A stretch of 64,000 nucleotides of DNA from Karstenula rhodostoma CBS 690.94 (Eukaryota; Ascomycota; Dothideomycetes; Pleosporales; Didymosphaeriaceae). Below the pieces are notes generated by a model. The model searched no databases. It worked only from the letters and a program-made list of their open reading frames with translations, and was not told where the DNA came from. The position numbers and the translations under genes are program-made. Where the stretch lies: the NCBI GenBank assembly GCA_010093485.1, contig MU001499.1, positions 1,751,397 to 1,815,396 on the forward strand, in the 5' to 3' direction. Shown here piece after piece: positions 31,485 to 43,263 of this stretch; the stretch's first letter is position 1; each line of letters starts with the position of its first letter.

Positions 31485-33217
31485 TATTGAGACACTTGTT
31501 TGTTGTGGTCAGCCAGCGTGCTGCAGATGCTGTACAGGACCAGTCAGACTGAAGCCTAGAATTGTGGAGTGCTATGGTGGAGGTAGGGAAGCGGGCAATT
31601 ATGTATCTCGTCCTCCAGCCTGAAATAAACCGATGCTACATCTCGATGGGCTAGCAACAAAGTATGCGTTCATCGACGATGGTATTCTCGGAAGTTCCGT
31701 CTATCGCAAAGGATAAGCGAGGCACTTCGTAAAGCAATGGTGACACCAAGAACAACATCTTGAGAGACAGTGCGAACTCACCAGCGGAGGGGAAATCCGT
31801 TCTATCGTCACGATGCATCTGGAAGTCACCTCTTTGTTCTCTACATAAAAGGAACGCCACGTAGCATCCCATACGCTCGATGATGCGACTTATCTGAGGC
31901 TGGTCACGTCTGTCTCATACACATTGGCTGTCATCGTAGCATGGCATGTTCTGGACATGCATAGGGCTGAAACATTTCGCGTCTAGTCCGCGCTAGCACG
32001 GGTAAGGTGACTAAACAAAGACACATGAGATCAGCCCAAGTCAAAAACAATAGACAAGTCGAATGTTGCTCTTGTGCCGGCGTCGTGTTTTTCGATCGAG
32101 ACTGTCTACTGACTTCACTCTGAGTCGTCGAATCTGCTTCCGGGACAATGGGAAAATAGTTGAATGAGGCGGGGACAACTAAGAATTTCATGCGTAGCCT
32201 GTGATGCATCCTTGAATTGAATCAGTACCTCAGTACAGTGTTCGGTTACAAGTGTGGGTACTGCATTGCTCCTCCTGGGGTAAGTACATTGGACTCGGAT
32301 TTTCTTCACCTGTAGCGCGGCAAGAAGAATGCGGAGAAGCGGGTCTCCCGGTATGTACGACATCGGCTTGGTCATAACCTGGATCATAACTTGACCACGT
32401 CGCAAAGATGTCGTAGTATTTGGCATATCCGCGATGTCACAAGTCGCTGATGGTCCGAGACAGGTTGCGTTGTTGACGTTAACTTCAGCCTTTTGGGATT
32501 TGTGGCAGCTGCCGTCGACCATTCGGGGTGATGAATAAATGACAGATGGTCATGCGAGTGAGTCAACTTCGATAACAGTATACTGGCCGCGGCCGCAGCC
32601 GACGGAAAGATGGAGACGAAAACACGATGGCCCCGGGAATTGTGGTTAAATTCGGCCAAGCCGGGGTTAGTCATTTCCGCGGATGAGCCGCACTAGTATT
32701 GCCAAGACCAGCAAGCTCCTCACATCGCAAGCTTATTTGCTAGCCATTGCAGAATTTTCGGATACCTGCAAGAAATGCTACGCAACGACGCCGCCATGGC
32801 ATGCCTTTGCCTGTTCCCGGCCATCGCGGGTGGGATGGATTGCGCTTAGGCGTGGCGACCCGCTCGTAACCGACGCGTACCTTGCCGATTTTTCATTGCC
32901 GGCGGCCATCATCACGCCTCGAGTTCTGACGGCCTCCAGTAAGGCCACGGTGGGACCACCATGAAGAAATTTTCAGAAGGGAATCTAAGGTTTCTACGCG
33001 AACCCATGGTGTTATGGACCGAGATAGTGGCGGCACATTATCCGGGGTTACATGGACGGAGACTCTGAAATAGACCTGAGCTCTCCTCCGAGAGTCGTGC
33101 ATCATTCATCGCTGACTCGACCAAATTATCCCGACCTTAAGTGGATCAAGCTCCCAAAGCTGCGGTGTCTCCCATCTCTTTGGCATCGTCCCCAAGACCA
33201 GCTGGATCAGGAGCATC
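31485..33217. other. Intergenic region, 1.7 kb
   Basis: No supportable gene. Minus-strand ORFs of 92-135 codons (for example 32115-32522) have no recognisable motif. The last 300 or so bases should hold the permease promoter. Confidence 0.4.
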
Positions 33218-34896
33218 ATGATGGAGAGCATCACGCCGAAGATGGACAATGTGTCGGACAAGTCGCAGACGTTTTCGTCGGGCGATGCTGAGAAGCAGGG
33301 CTCACCCCCCGAAGAAGCACAGTTGCAGAGGAAGCTGTCAAGTCGTCACCTGCAATTCGTTGCCATTGGTATGTCTTCTACATGTCTCACGTCATCTTGC
33401 GCTGCTAACAGTAGACAGGTGGCACTGTCGGTACCGGTATCTTCATCGCCTCGGGAAAGAGTATCGCGACCGCGGGACCCGCAGGAGCCCTCCTCGCCTA
33501 TGTCTTCATTGGAACCCTCGTATACGCCGTCATGCAAGCGCTTGCCGAAATGTCGACCTACCTACCAATCTCTGGCGCTTTCACGCAGTACGCATCTCGC
33601 TTTGTGGACCCCAGTCTCGGATTTGCGATGGGTTGGATATACTGGTTCAGTTGGAGCATTACCTACGCCCTGGAGCTCAGCGCTGCCGGTCTGATTATCC
33701 AATGGTGGGCTGCCGACCTCAACATTGCCATATTTATCTCCATCTTCTGGGTCCCCATCACTCTAGTGAACTTTTTGCCCGTCGACGTATTCGGCGAGTT
33801 TGAGTTCTGGTTCGCTTCGCTGAAGGTCTTGGCTTTGGTCGGTTTCATGATCTTCTCTATCTGCATCAACGCTGGTGCAGGTGACCAAGGCTACATTGGT
33901 TTCAAATACTGGAGGGAACCGGGCGCGTTCGCCCCGTATCTGACCGAGGGACCGAAAGCGAAGTTCGTCAGCTTTTGGGCGGTGTTAGTAGCGGCTGCGT
34001 TCTCGTTCCAGGGAGCTGAATTGGTGGCAGTGGGCGCTGGTGAAAGCGCAAACCCCAGGGTGACGATGCCCAAGGCTATCCGCAGGACTTTCTGGAGCAT
34101 CTTCCTGCTCTTTGTTTTTACCATCTTCTTCATCGGAATCGTCATACCCTACGACAATGAGTCACTTCTCATCGGAGAAACCAATGCCAGCTCCTCACCA
34201 TTGGTCATCGCTGCGCAGCTCGCGGGCGTGCAAGTGCTCCCACACATCATCAACGCTGTCCTCTTGACGGCTGTACTATCCGCTGCCAGCTCGAACGTCT
34301 ACTCTGGAAGTCGTATTCTAGTCGGTCTGTCCGAGCAACAGTGCGCGCCCAAGATCCTGCAACTCACGTCCAAGCGCGGTGTTCCCTACGTTGCAGTTTC
34401 CGTTACGGCTGCCGTTGGCGCGTTGGGTTACTTGAACTGCTCCTCCAGTGGCACCGAAGCGTTCAACTGGCTGTTGAACATCACCAGTGTGGCTGGGCTG
34501 ATCGCGTGGTGCTGCATTTTCATCTGCTACCTCGCGTTCACCAAGGCTCTCCGGGCGCACAACATTGACCGTGACAACCTTCCATACAGGGCGTGGGGAG
34601 GTGACTGGTTCGCTACCTACGGACTTGTGTTCTGCGTCATCATCACTCTCACCCAAGGCTTCACCGCGTTCGTGCCCTGGAACGTTGAAGATTTCTTCAT
34701 CGCCTATGTTAGCTTGATCCTCTTCGCGGTCATGTACATTGGCCACAAGATCTCTACCCGGTCCAAGTTTATCACCTCGGCGGAAGCGGACATTATTACT
34801 GGCAAGTTCCAGAGTGACGGAGAGACGGCCGAATACTGGGACGAGAGCTCCAGAAGCATGTGGACCAAGGGTTTCAATGCCATTTTCCGGAGGTGA
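33218..34896 (+). CDS. Amino-acid permease (YAT/APC family)
   Basis: Fungal APC permeases import amino acids with protons across the plasma membrane. Two exons fit: 33218-33368 and 33419-34896 (GTATGT donor, GCTAAC branch, GACAG acceptor), giving 542 aa. The intron splits the hallmark first-helix motif, giving FVAIGGTVGTGIFIASG. Then come about twelve hydrophobic segments with family blocks such as YVFIGTLVYAVMQALAEM, FSFQGAELVAVGAGES and LSAASSNVYSGSRILVGLSE. Both termini are hydrophilic and cytosolic; the C terminus ends near the aromatic-containing EYWDESSRSMW. Substrate cannot be assigned. The start is the first of two adjacent ATGs. Confidence 0.94.
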
Positions 34897-36858
34897 AGTT
34901 CTGTTCTTGATGAAGCGTTGTTTCGATCTGCATTGCATAGCATGGCTGGGGTTCATATTGCTGTAATGTATCGCATATTCTGTTCTAGGCGCGTCGGGCT
35001 GCTCGATACCTGAAGTGTAAAACACCTTCTCCATTCAAAACTCGGATCTGCTATTTTTGAACGTGCTTGTCGATCTCAGCGTTGGGTACGATGGCGATGG
35101 CATGGCTGAAACGGCAGCTATAGTGGGCGCAGTGAACACCCCGACGCTTTTGGCAAGAATCCACACAGCACCTACTGCGTTCCTTGACTGCGCTTCTGTC
35201 AGTTCTGCCAACCGTTTCAAGTGAATCCTCGTGCCCAGTATGGCAATGTGGCTGACGGCAGCCAAGCTCAGGAAGATGAGCCTTCATGCCACTGCCATTA
35301 CCCGACAAGAAGAAGAAACTTTGCTATAGATTAATACAAGCTTGCAATTGGATGATTATCAAGAAAGCCACCCTCGATGATGTAAATCACATCGCGGATT
35401 AGCACTGCCAGGCACAGCTGGGGCGGCACAGGTGTGACGTCGGTCGGGCCAAACGGGCAGTGACGTGAGCCGCCATGTGGGCCGTGGCTTCCCGCCAACA
35501 ACGCTTTCGCATCCCAGGCGAACCGAATCCCAGCTTTCGCAACAACACCATGCATTCTTGCCACAATCCCATCTCGTTGCGTGCAAAACGCCACCGCAGT
35601 CACGACCCCAATGTAACCATCACCGCCTCACATCCAGGGCTCGAGAACGCTGCATGACGCAGGGAAACATGCGCAAGCCCTAACCGATGTCTCGTCCTCG
35701 GGGTTTCAGCCCTATAGCAAAACCCCGGTCCTATATCATGTCGCTTTCACAGGCTTGGAATTAGCCTGCAATTGGCTTGTAGTCGGCCGGGCATCTAGAA
35801 GAAATTGATAGCACACTGACGTTAGACTCTGACCGTGACGGCTGTCAGCGCTTTGCGAACGGTTCGGCGGCTCTCCGCTCCACTCAGGACGTTTCAACGG
35901 CGCGCAACTGCGGGGAATCCCACCATGAACCGTCTTCGCCACTTCACCGGTTGGACCAATAGCCACTACTGAACGAGCGAGTTCAATTCAAAAAAGCTAT
36001 TGAATCTGCACCCAAAGTCCACCAACAGCCACAACTCGCCGCCATGCCGACAACCCTTGCATCTTGCTGGTACCTGAACCTGATTCGTGAAACCGTGTTC
36101 TCCTTTTGCCAGCATTAGCATGGGTACCATGCCGACCGCCAGGTTCGCTGCTCACGGCCCCGCACGTTTTCTCACACGCTCGCCCTCGGAGATGACCACT
36201 TCATGCTGCTTGCTGGCAGTGCAGTTCGACGTCATGAAGTTGGCCATTCAGCGCCAATTCGCAATGCGATGTTCGACTTCCATGCAGATTCTCAACAAGT
36301 TCTTGCAGCCTTGAGGAGATCACTGCTTAGTAGAACGTACCGCCACTGGTCCAGCGAAGCCGGCTACAGTTGCCAACACACTTGGAAGTGGCACCAAACC
36401 ACAGCAGCCGATCACCCTGTCAAGTATGTCCCTGCCCGATGCAGCCCTTTCTCCGAGATGGATCGACATGGCCGGATGCTTGTTCCTCTAAGTATAGTCC
36501 TCCGAACTTCACCTCACGATACCCGCGTCTTAATGCCAGCCTTAGTCGCTGTTTTATATCTAAGAGACCAGTTAACATGCCAATCAGAACGCTTTGAAGG
36601 CTGATGTATGACGACCAGCACAAGCCCCTCCTAGTCTTGAGTTGTAAATAGGCAGAATACTATCTTGATTCGCCCCTGGACAGTTACGTTTCTAACAGTT
36701 GGCGTTGTTTTGTGTCGCTTCGCATGAATATCGATGTCGATCTTGGTCGAGAGGAGAGGTTCCTGATGACGACGTCGTGGAAGACTCTTGGGCAGAGCAG
36801 GCTTGGAAGCGTTGAACAGACCCCTTACGAAAGGACCCACAGCAACAGCTTCCAAAGG
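34897..36858. other. Intergenic region, about 2 kb
   Basis: No supportable gene between the permease and the hydrophobin promoter. ORFs up to 133 codons have no motif. No clear repeat is seen. Confidence 0.4.
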
Positions 36859-36864
36859 TATAAA
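36859..36864 (+). promoter_or_regulatory. TATA box of the hydrophobin gene
   Basis: TATAAA lies 131 bp before the hydrophobin ATG. It is followed by a pyrimidine/adenine-rich leader (TCCAATCTTCTCTCCACC), as in strongly expressed fungal genes. Confidence 0.6.
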
Positions 36865-36994
36865 GAGGAGGTCAATGTCGCAAGAACCGAACATCATCAC
36901 AACACATCAATCCAAAGCATCTACTCCACTACCAATCATATTCCCATACAATCCAATCTTCTCTCCACCAAACACCTTCTCAACAACTATCAAA

Positions 36995-37359
36995 ATGCAG
37001 TTCTTCACCGTCATCGCCTTCGCTGCCGCCGCCGCCGCCGCCCCGGCTCTCGAGTCTCGCCAGCTCCCCGTCTGCACCGGCGGCTCTCCCCTCTGCTGCG
37101 CTACCGACGTCCTCAACCTCGCTGACCTCGATTGCGCTACTCGTACGTTCCCCTGCAAGCTCATCAACAAGATTTCCTCCCTTGCTAACGCTACCCAGCT
37201 GCCACCACCCCCACCAGCACCAACCAGTTCATCGACATCTGCTCCACCGCTGGCCAGCAGGCCAAGTGCTGCATCCTGCCCATCCTCGGCCAGGCCTTGT
37301 TCTGCTCCGATGTCAACCCCACTGCCGACACCACCGTCGTCACTGCTCCCTCTTCTTAA
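36995..37359 (+). CDS. Class II hydrophobin
   Basis: Hydrophobins are small secreted proteins that assemble at air-water interfaces and coat hyphae and spores. Two exons fit: 36995-37142 and 37199-37359, giving 102 aa. The 56-nt intron has GTACGT, TTGCTAACG and CCCAG. A signal peptide (MQFFTVIAFAAAAAAAPA) precedes eight Cys in the order C-CC-C-C-CC-C. Spacing is 6, 11, 16, 8, 10 and then 8 to the end; apart from the short first gap this is the class II pattern. Reading through the intron destroys the Cys pattern, which confirms the splice. The promoter carries a TATA box. Confidence 0.94.
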
Positions 37360-38741
37360 GCGGATCGATACGATGAGATGAGATCTGTATAATGTCTTGT
37401 ACAGTATGAGGTGGAATTGTTTGGTGTATATCACATGGGCGTTAAGGTCGCCGAGCGGAATGTACGACTATTAGGTCAATGGTTTTCTTCTCCTCACGAG
37501 GGGATTCGACAGCCAATGGGTTGTAGCTGTCTAGAGCCTAATACGCAATGATATCTCGTTTGTGAGAATGACTCTCGAGGCACAATCGTGATGGTGTTCC
37601 ATTCGTGCCTTGCAGCTCTTGCACCAACATTGTCGATGACTGTGGAACTGGCCCGTGAGTGAAAGGCTTAACCAGTTCTTCGCATACCCTGGAGTAACTC
37701 GCACTACAATGAGCGACCAAACTTGCGATATGATGCTCTATGTTGATGCGTGCGCAGGACCGCCGCCGCCAAAGTCTTCCACCCACTGTACCTCTGTCCC
37801 AATCGTCACCGTGACTGGCAGGCTCATGAAAGGCAGATGAGTCTTAGAAGTCCACGAACAGAGGCGAGAAACGAGCTTGCACTGTGAAGTTGGCGAAAGT
37901 CAAATTAAGCTCTTCGTATGATGCGACGTATGTATGGGTCTTTACGATCCTGGGTGCGCATCCCTTCCGACAAGCACGTTAGGGCAAGGGACGATGATGC
38001 GAGTCGCTATTTCCTTCGCGGAGTGGCTGGGTTGCGTCGCTCCAGCTTCTCCAGCTAGCTATAGCGACGAGACGGGACGAGGTCCGGCTTGAAAACGACA
38101 AGTCTCGGAAAAGGCGCATTGAACATCGCATCGTGAACAAGCGGTTGTGGGTACCCCGCTAGCGAACGGTGTGGCAGCGGCGGCTCCCGCGGCGCTCTTT
38201 CCTCCGATCATCCTCCACGCAACGCGACGCTCTTCGGCCCTTGCATCAACTCCCCATCCTCGTCAACGTCCGCGAGGAGTGCGCACATACTCGACTCTCT
38301 GGCTTGCGCGCAACCACGCCGATCCCGTAGCCTAGCCTCGCAGTCGTCACTGATCATCGTATTGCCTTTTTGTGCAGGCAGACAAGCTGAACGAGATATA
38401 CATCATCCAGGACTGCGCTGTCGCTGCGCTGTCGCTGCGCTCGTGGGGCGAAGTGCAGCGTGTGTCGCCTAACATGCAGTTTTCATTCGTCACGGCAATG
38501 CTCCGAGCAATCAACTCGAGGCTACACGCGCTTGAAAATGCGCCTCGCAGCGTCTGGTCGTCGGAGGCCGGGCTGTGCCGCAACGCAGGGGTGAGGCTTA
38601 TCGTTTCGCGGGACGGGACGAACAAATAGCCTCGAATGCCAATGCTGCCTGCGATGCTTGACTTTTCAGACGAGCAAGACTGAATTGTTGTTTACAAAAT
38701 CCAGACGTCTCGTTGGAACGTGGGACCAACCTAAGCACACC
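37360..38741. other. Intergenic region, 1.4 kb
   Basis: No confident gene. An 85-codon ORF (38372-38629) follows a good acceptor (CTTTTTGTGCAG at about 38365) and could be a stray 3' exon, but I cannot find a matching upstream exon. Confidence 0.35.
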
Positions 38742-39401
38742 ATGGCACCAACTCCACAAGCCAGCGGGGCTTCTTCTGCACCATCACCAACACCGGAGCC
38801 GCAAGCGCCTTCGGTTCTTCCCGGTCTCAAGCGCGGCATCGCAGTGGGGGTGGCATCGTCTGTATGTCTCATCCTCATCGCGCTTCTGGCTTTCTTCGTT
38901 CTGCGCCGCCGCCGCAAGCAGCGCAAGACACAGCACCGACAGGATCATTCCCCAGACATCAAAGAGCTTCCTGCGTGGGCAGAAGGAACCAGGACGCCAA
39001 CCCTACCAGAGAAGAACTGGATACACATACCACCACCTCCCATCGAGGCCGACACGCAGGCCATATACGAACTGGACGCCAGCCTGGTACCCGAACTACC
39101 CACCAAGATCCATGTTCCTGGGGCGCAAGAGCTGGACGCGGAGAATGCTAGCGAAAGCGCGATTGATGTCAAGCGGACGAGTCTTACGACTAGAGAAAGT
39201 GTTGAGCGTTATGGAGCAAGCGAGCCACGGCACAGTCATGTACCGATTTTGCGCATCTCACCGCCTGAGATGTCGCCTTTGAGCACAACGTCGCTGCTTG
39301 CTATCAGTCCTCTGACCGTGAGCCCTCTTGAAGAGGCATACTTCCCGCAGTCGCCACATTCTCCGCGATCTCCTCAACTTTCTCCACAGCATTGGATATG
39401 A
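38742..39401 (+). CDS. Single-pass membrane protein, unknown function
   Basis: An ORF of 219 aa from the ATG at 38742 (CACCATGGC, good context; an in-frame ATG at 38658 would extend it). A short Pro/Ser-rich N-terminal part precedes a transmembrane helix (GIAVGVASSVCLILIALLAFFVL, broken here only by charge at RRRRKQRK after it). The Arg/Lys block marks the cytosolic side. The tail is acidic, then Ser/Pro-rich with repeated SP motifs (SPPEMSPLS, SPLTVSPLE, SPHSPRSPQLSP), possible proline-directed phosphorylation sites. No domain is recognised. The next gene begins only 24 bp downstream. Confidence 0.65.
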   Translation: MAPTPQASGASSAPSPTPEPQAPSVLPGLKRGIAVGVASSVCLILIALLAFFVLRRRRKQRKTQHRQDHSPDIKELPAWAEGTRTPTLPEKNWIHIPPPPIEADTQAIYELDASLVPELPTKIHVPGAQELDAENASESAIDVKRTSLTTRESVERYGASEPRHSHVPILRISPPEMSPLSTTSLLAISPLTVSPLEEAYFPQSPHSPRSPQLSPQHWI

Positions 39402-39425
39402 GCGGCCTTCCAGCTAGCGTCAACT

Positions 39426-40160
39426 ATGAGCCCAATACAACCAGCTTCAGAAAGCAGCTATCCTTGGCGTATAACAAGACTGATAATAGAAATTGCCCTT
39501 TCCCTAACGAGAGATCTTGAAGGGCGACAGGTTATGCGAGAGATTTGGTCATTGCAGCTCGTAAACCGTTCGCTATCACGACGGACCTCAAAAACAAAGC
39601 TAGGACTCTTGGACCTTCCGAACGAGCTTGTCCTTCTTATCCTCGAAGCAGCAGCGGTCTCGGCGCCAGGCACTCTCCATGCTACGTTGCGCGTCAACCG
39701 CGTCCTGCGATTTCTGACCTTGTACACCCTCAAGGACGCAATGGACCCACTGTCTTTCAAACATTTCAAGACTCCCACAGACGAGGCCTTGGATTGTTTT
39801 TCTGTGTATAGGTGGATGCCTAACGAATTCCAGTCAATGAATCACTACCAGTACTTCAACGCCAAGCTCATCAACCTGCGTCGCAGGTGGCGTCGGCCTC
39901 ACGGCGAGGGATCCGCCTCGAAGAGAACGATTGTCGATATTTGCGTACACCTCCCCAGCGTTGAGATGCTTGTTCATTTTGGTTGTTGCTGCCTCAATAC
40001 AACGCTTTTGGTCGCTGAGGATGCGATGGACTGGGGGCCGGTCATAATGCGGGTCTTGTTCCTCATGTGGGAGCGGGATAGGCGGGCGGTTACAATCGTC
40101 CACGAGAGGAAGACCTTGTGGGAGTCGTCCGTAAGTGATCTTATGACGCCTCCGTTTTAG
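39426..40160 (+). CDS. F-box-like protein, unknown function
   Basis: An ORF of 244 aa. The motif LGLLDLPNELVLLILEAAA at about residues 59-77 is the start of an F-box-like helix set, which in fungi usually links substrates to SCF ubiquitin ligase. The following residues (LRVNRVLRFLTLYTLKDAM) are consistent. The C-terminal half has hydrophobic helices without another domain. It begins 24 bp after the previous stop on the same strand, so an internal start nearer the F-box is possible and the 5' boundary is uncertain. Confidence 0.65.
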   Translation: MSPIQPASESSYPWRITRLIIEIALSLTRDLEGRQVMREIWSLQLVNRSLSRRTSKTKLGLLDLPNELVLLILEAAAVSAPGTLHATLRVNRVLRFLTLYTLKDAMDPLSFKHFKTPTDEALDCFSVYRWMPNEFQSMNHYQYFNAKLINLRRRWRRPHGEGSASKRTIVDICVHLPSVEMLVHFGCCCLNTTLLVAEDAMDWGPVIMRVLFLMWERDRRAVTIVHERKTLWESSVSDLMTPPF

Positions 40161-40725
40161 CAGTTTCCATCAGCCAACAGCATGCGCTAGGGGTGTTGAT
40201 GCAACGCTTCGAGGATAAGTTGGACATGTGCTAGGCGGTCAGAAAGCGAGGTGGGCAGTTGGAATGATTGGAACGTGGGGTAGCATGGGGTAACATGGAA
40301 GATGGGATAGCACGAGGCAACACAGGGTATTGGAATTTATGATAGCACCAGTGTCGTAGGCACGCGAGGGTTGACTTGCGGTGTGTTGGCATCGTGAGTT
40401 CGAGGTGGCAAGGAAAGTACGGGATGACGCTAAAGCTGTCACGTAGGAAGTGGGGTTTTTTGGTAGCTCTTGATGAAGCGGAGTAGAACTTGGGTGCATA
40501 TGTGCGTTATGTCTGCTTCTTCACTGCAGTGGTTGGACGCATCACTGTTGAAGTACGGTAGCTGGGTCTGATAAGACCGTATGATTTATGAATAGATGAA
40601 ACAAAGTACGATGACACGCGACGCGTCTGGGCACGGACCCTCGAAATTTTGGAAAGCCCCGCCGCCGTTTCCCCTCCACCGCAGCATCAACATGGCGCAA
40701 CAACACCCCAAACGCCTCTTTCACA
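40161..40725. other. Intergenic region
   Basis: About 565 bp. Short imperfect repetition of GGGATAGCAYGRGGYAACA-type words around 40280-40330 is visible; otherwise nothing. Confidence 0.35.
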
Positions 40726-41595
40726 ATGTCCGTCTGCGTCGCATGCCAGAAGCCGCTCGAGGTTGAGTTTGAACCGGAAGACTACGAGGAAGATGTCCAG
40801 ATGGGCGGCTCCTCAAGCAAAGCCCCCGTCGCAGCGCCAGACATGGTACCCGACGACGTGCATCTGAACTGCGGGTGTCATTTTCACTGGTAAACCTTTC
40901 CTTCCTTTTCTCTCTAAAATATTTACTAAACAATTCTCAGGGACTGCCTCCTAGAAGCCTACCAAGTCACCGAATGCCCCTCGTGCGGCAAGAACATCGC
41001 CTCCAGCTCCGCGACCGGCGCACAGCAAGTCCTCGTCAACCTCAACAACGAAGGCGGCCTGCAGGAGAACCTCGACATCCTGCCCCTCCTCACCGAAGAG
41101 TTCTACCTCAAAGCCTACCCCGCCGACCGCAAGTGCCGCGCCTTCCTCGAGTTCTGCCGCGAAGGCGACATGTCCGCCATCATCGGAATGCTGCAGGGCG
41201 ACAACGAGTCCGAGTCCGACTCCGACGACGAAATGGCTGACGAGGGGGACAACGCAGACGGCGAGGACACGGCAGACGTCGGCATCGACGCGCTCCTGCG
41301 CTACCAGGACCCCATCGGCGACATGCAGTCCGGGCTGCACGCGGCAGTGCACGCGCAGAGCCGCGAAGTCGCGTGGCTGCTCCTGCTGCTCGCGAGTAAC
41401 CTCCCACTACTGGAGTTCCCGCCCGAGGTCTTCCAGGAGGCCGAGGCGCTGGGCATCATGCGCGGGTTGACCGAGGACAAGACGGATATTCGGAGCATGC
41501 GGGACGCGAATGGGAAGACGGCGGAGGATGTGGCGAGGGAGGTTGGGGGCGTGTGGGCGACGGGGTGGATTGGGACAGGGAAGTTGGCGATTTAG
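40726..41595 (+). CDS. RING-like zinc-finger protein, possible ubiquitin-related
   Basis: Two exons fit: 40726-40889 and 40941-41595, giving 272 aa. The N-terminal 80 residues hold a RING-like Cys/His set: CVAC near residue 4, then CGCHFHWDC across the intron junction, then ECPSCGK. An acidic loop (EPEDYEEDVQMGG) lies between the first and second pairs. The middle contains an acidic stretch (NESESDSDDEMADEGD). The C-terminal part (GLHAAVHAQSREVAWLLLLL, then DANGKTAEDVAREVGG) looks like one or two ankyrin-type helical repeats. RING proteins often act as E3 ligases; this is inferred only. The splice is supported by restoring WDCLLEAYQ. Confidence 0.8.
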
Positions 41596-43133
41596 GGGGG
41601 ATAATCTTCCTGTGCGTGAGGGAAGGTTTGAACGATGTTGATGATACCACAAAAGTTATATCGGCGTCCTGCTTGGGATGGATAGTCGGAAGTGCTTGAC
41701 TTGAGGGATCCCCATCCCAGGGCTGGTGAACTTTCCAATTCAAAAGAAGAATACAATCCACGCGTCATCGCTGGCACCTGTAAATCGTACTCGCATTATA
41801 ACAACCAATTCTAGCCTCTTGCTCAAACACATGGAATTGCAATATACCATGTCAAACAGTACCAATTCATCGAAAAACACCCGTGCCATCTCCCCGCTCA
41901 AGCCCCCACCCCCCTCGAAACGACATACGCTCACAGCTTGCACGCAGCCAGCCTCACCCTCACTACCGCAGTGTCTTGGGTCGTAACGAAATAAAACTAA
42001 ACTCGTCCATCTGCCTGCGCTGTTGGGAGTTACTATACGGTATTACAGTTGTCCCGGGTGGGGCTTGTTCGTTTTTACACCTTGGGTAGGTGGGGTGGAT
42101 GGGAGTGGGGAGAGGGATAGAGCGGTGGGGCGGAGATGGCTGGGATGGTGGGTGGATGGTGCAGTCGATCGAGGGCGCGTTGGGTACATGGCATGGCATG
42201 GCTGTTAAAAACGACGTTCTTCGGGTTATGCATGGTGTGTGGTAAGAGGTGTGCTGCGCTAGACTTTACGGCAGAGCACCTCGACGGTCGACTGTCGCGT
42301 CCGTTCACCCGCTATTTCTGCTGGTACTATGTGTGCTTGACTAGCGCGGGTAGCTGCGGGTGCAGATGCATGGCGTGCGACGTAGAGCTTCGGGGCCTTG
42401 TTTGGGAACTAGGCTCCGCGGCTTGGTGTCGTTTCCTAGCGCTATGTTGGTAGGATGCGAGTACATATGTATGCTGTATTTACTAAGAGGAAACAAAGAG
42501 GTCCCTGTATTATTCTGTGGTATGCTAGATTTATCCGTAACGGTAGTTGCCTTCACCAAAAGTGATTGTAGTCATGTTCAATGTGGCAGCAGGGATTCTT
42601 CCAGATAAACCATGCGCGGTCTTCTCGGAGAGGTCTCTGTAGCCTAGTGCATGATGAATCTCTTTTCGAACGTTGCTTTTCCCGGGAAACGACAGTGCAG
42701 CGTTACCTCGGCAGTCCCTAACTCGTGATCCGATGTGTGACCAGGGTCAAGAACAGCCCTGAAACGATCCTCTTCGCTTCATTCGTCAGTGCCTTGCGGG
42801 GTATCGGACCGACGTTTTTTATGGGTAGAAATGGGAGCGGGTGATACCGACTGGAAGGATTTCATACGTCACACTCTCCTGACTGCACAGCTGTTACTTC
42901 TATGTTTACCTCTGGTGAAGGTGAGATGTTTTGTGGGACCGGGCTTGAACTTAGCATAACCTTATTTTCCCGTTTCAGCTCCACAAAAATGGTATCGCAT
43001 TGAGTAAAATGAGGGTGTTATGAATAGGAACTACACTGAGCAAGCCAGGATCACGATTCTAACGCGACCTAATGCTCCGAGGTCGAGCTCGGTGTGAAGT
43101 TTCCGAAGGGTGTCTGGTTCCTGCGCGAGACAA
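41596..43133. other. Intergenic region, 1.5 kb
   Basis: No supportable gene between the RING-like gene and the cutinase promoter. No clear repeat. Confidence 0.4.
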
Positions 43134-43140
43134 CATAAAA
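43134..43140 (+). promoter_or_regulatory. TATA-like box of the cutinase gene
   Basis: CATAAAA lies about 125 bp before the cutinase ATG, at a spacing similar to the hydrophobin TATA box. Confidence 0.4.
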
Positions 43141-43263
43141 GAGGACGATTCAATGCGGTAGAGTGTGGCCCATCGTTCGTCTACCATCGTCCGCCAAACA
43201 GCCTATCGTTCTCAAAACACCCATCAGGACTTAGCACCTTCGACCGAGCCGACTACCTTCAAG

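Noticed and set aside
32115..32522. A 135-codon minus-strand ORF
   Set aside because: No motif, signal or plausible codon pattern; probably chance.
38372..38629. An 85-codon ORF preceded by a good splice acceptor
   Set aside because: No matching upstream exon or known motif could be found, so it is not called as a gene.
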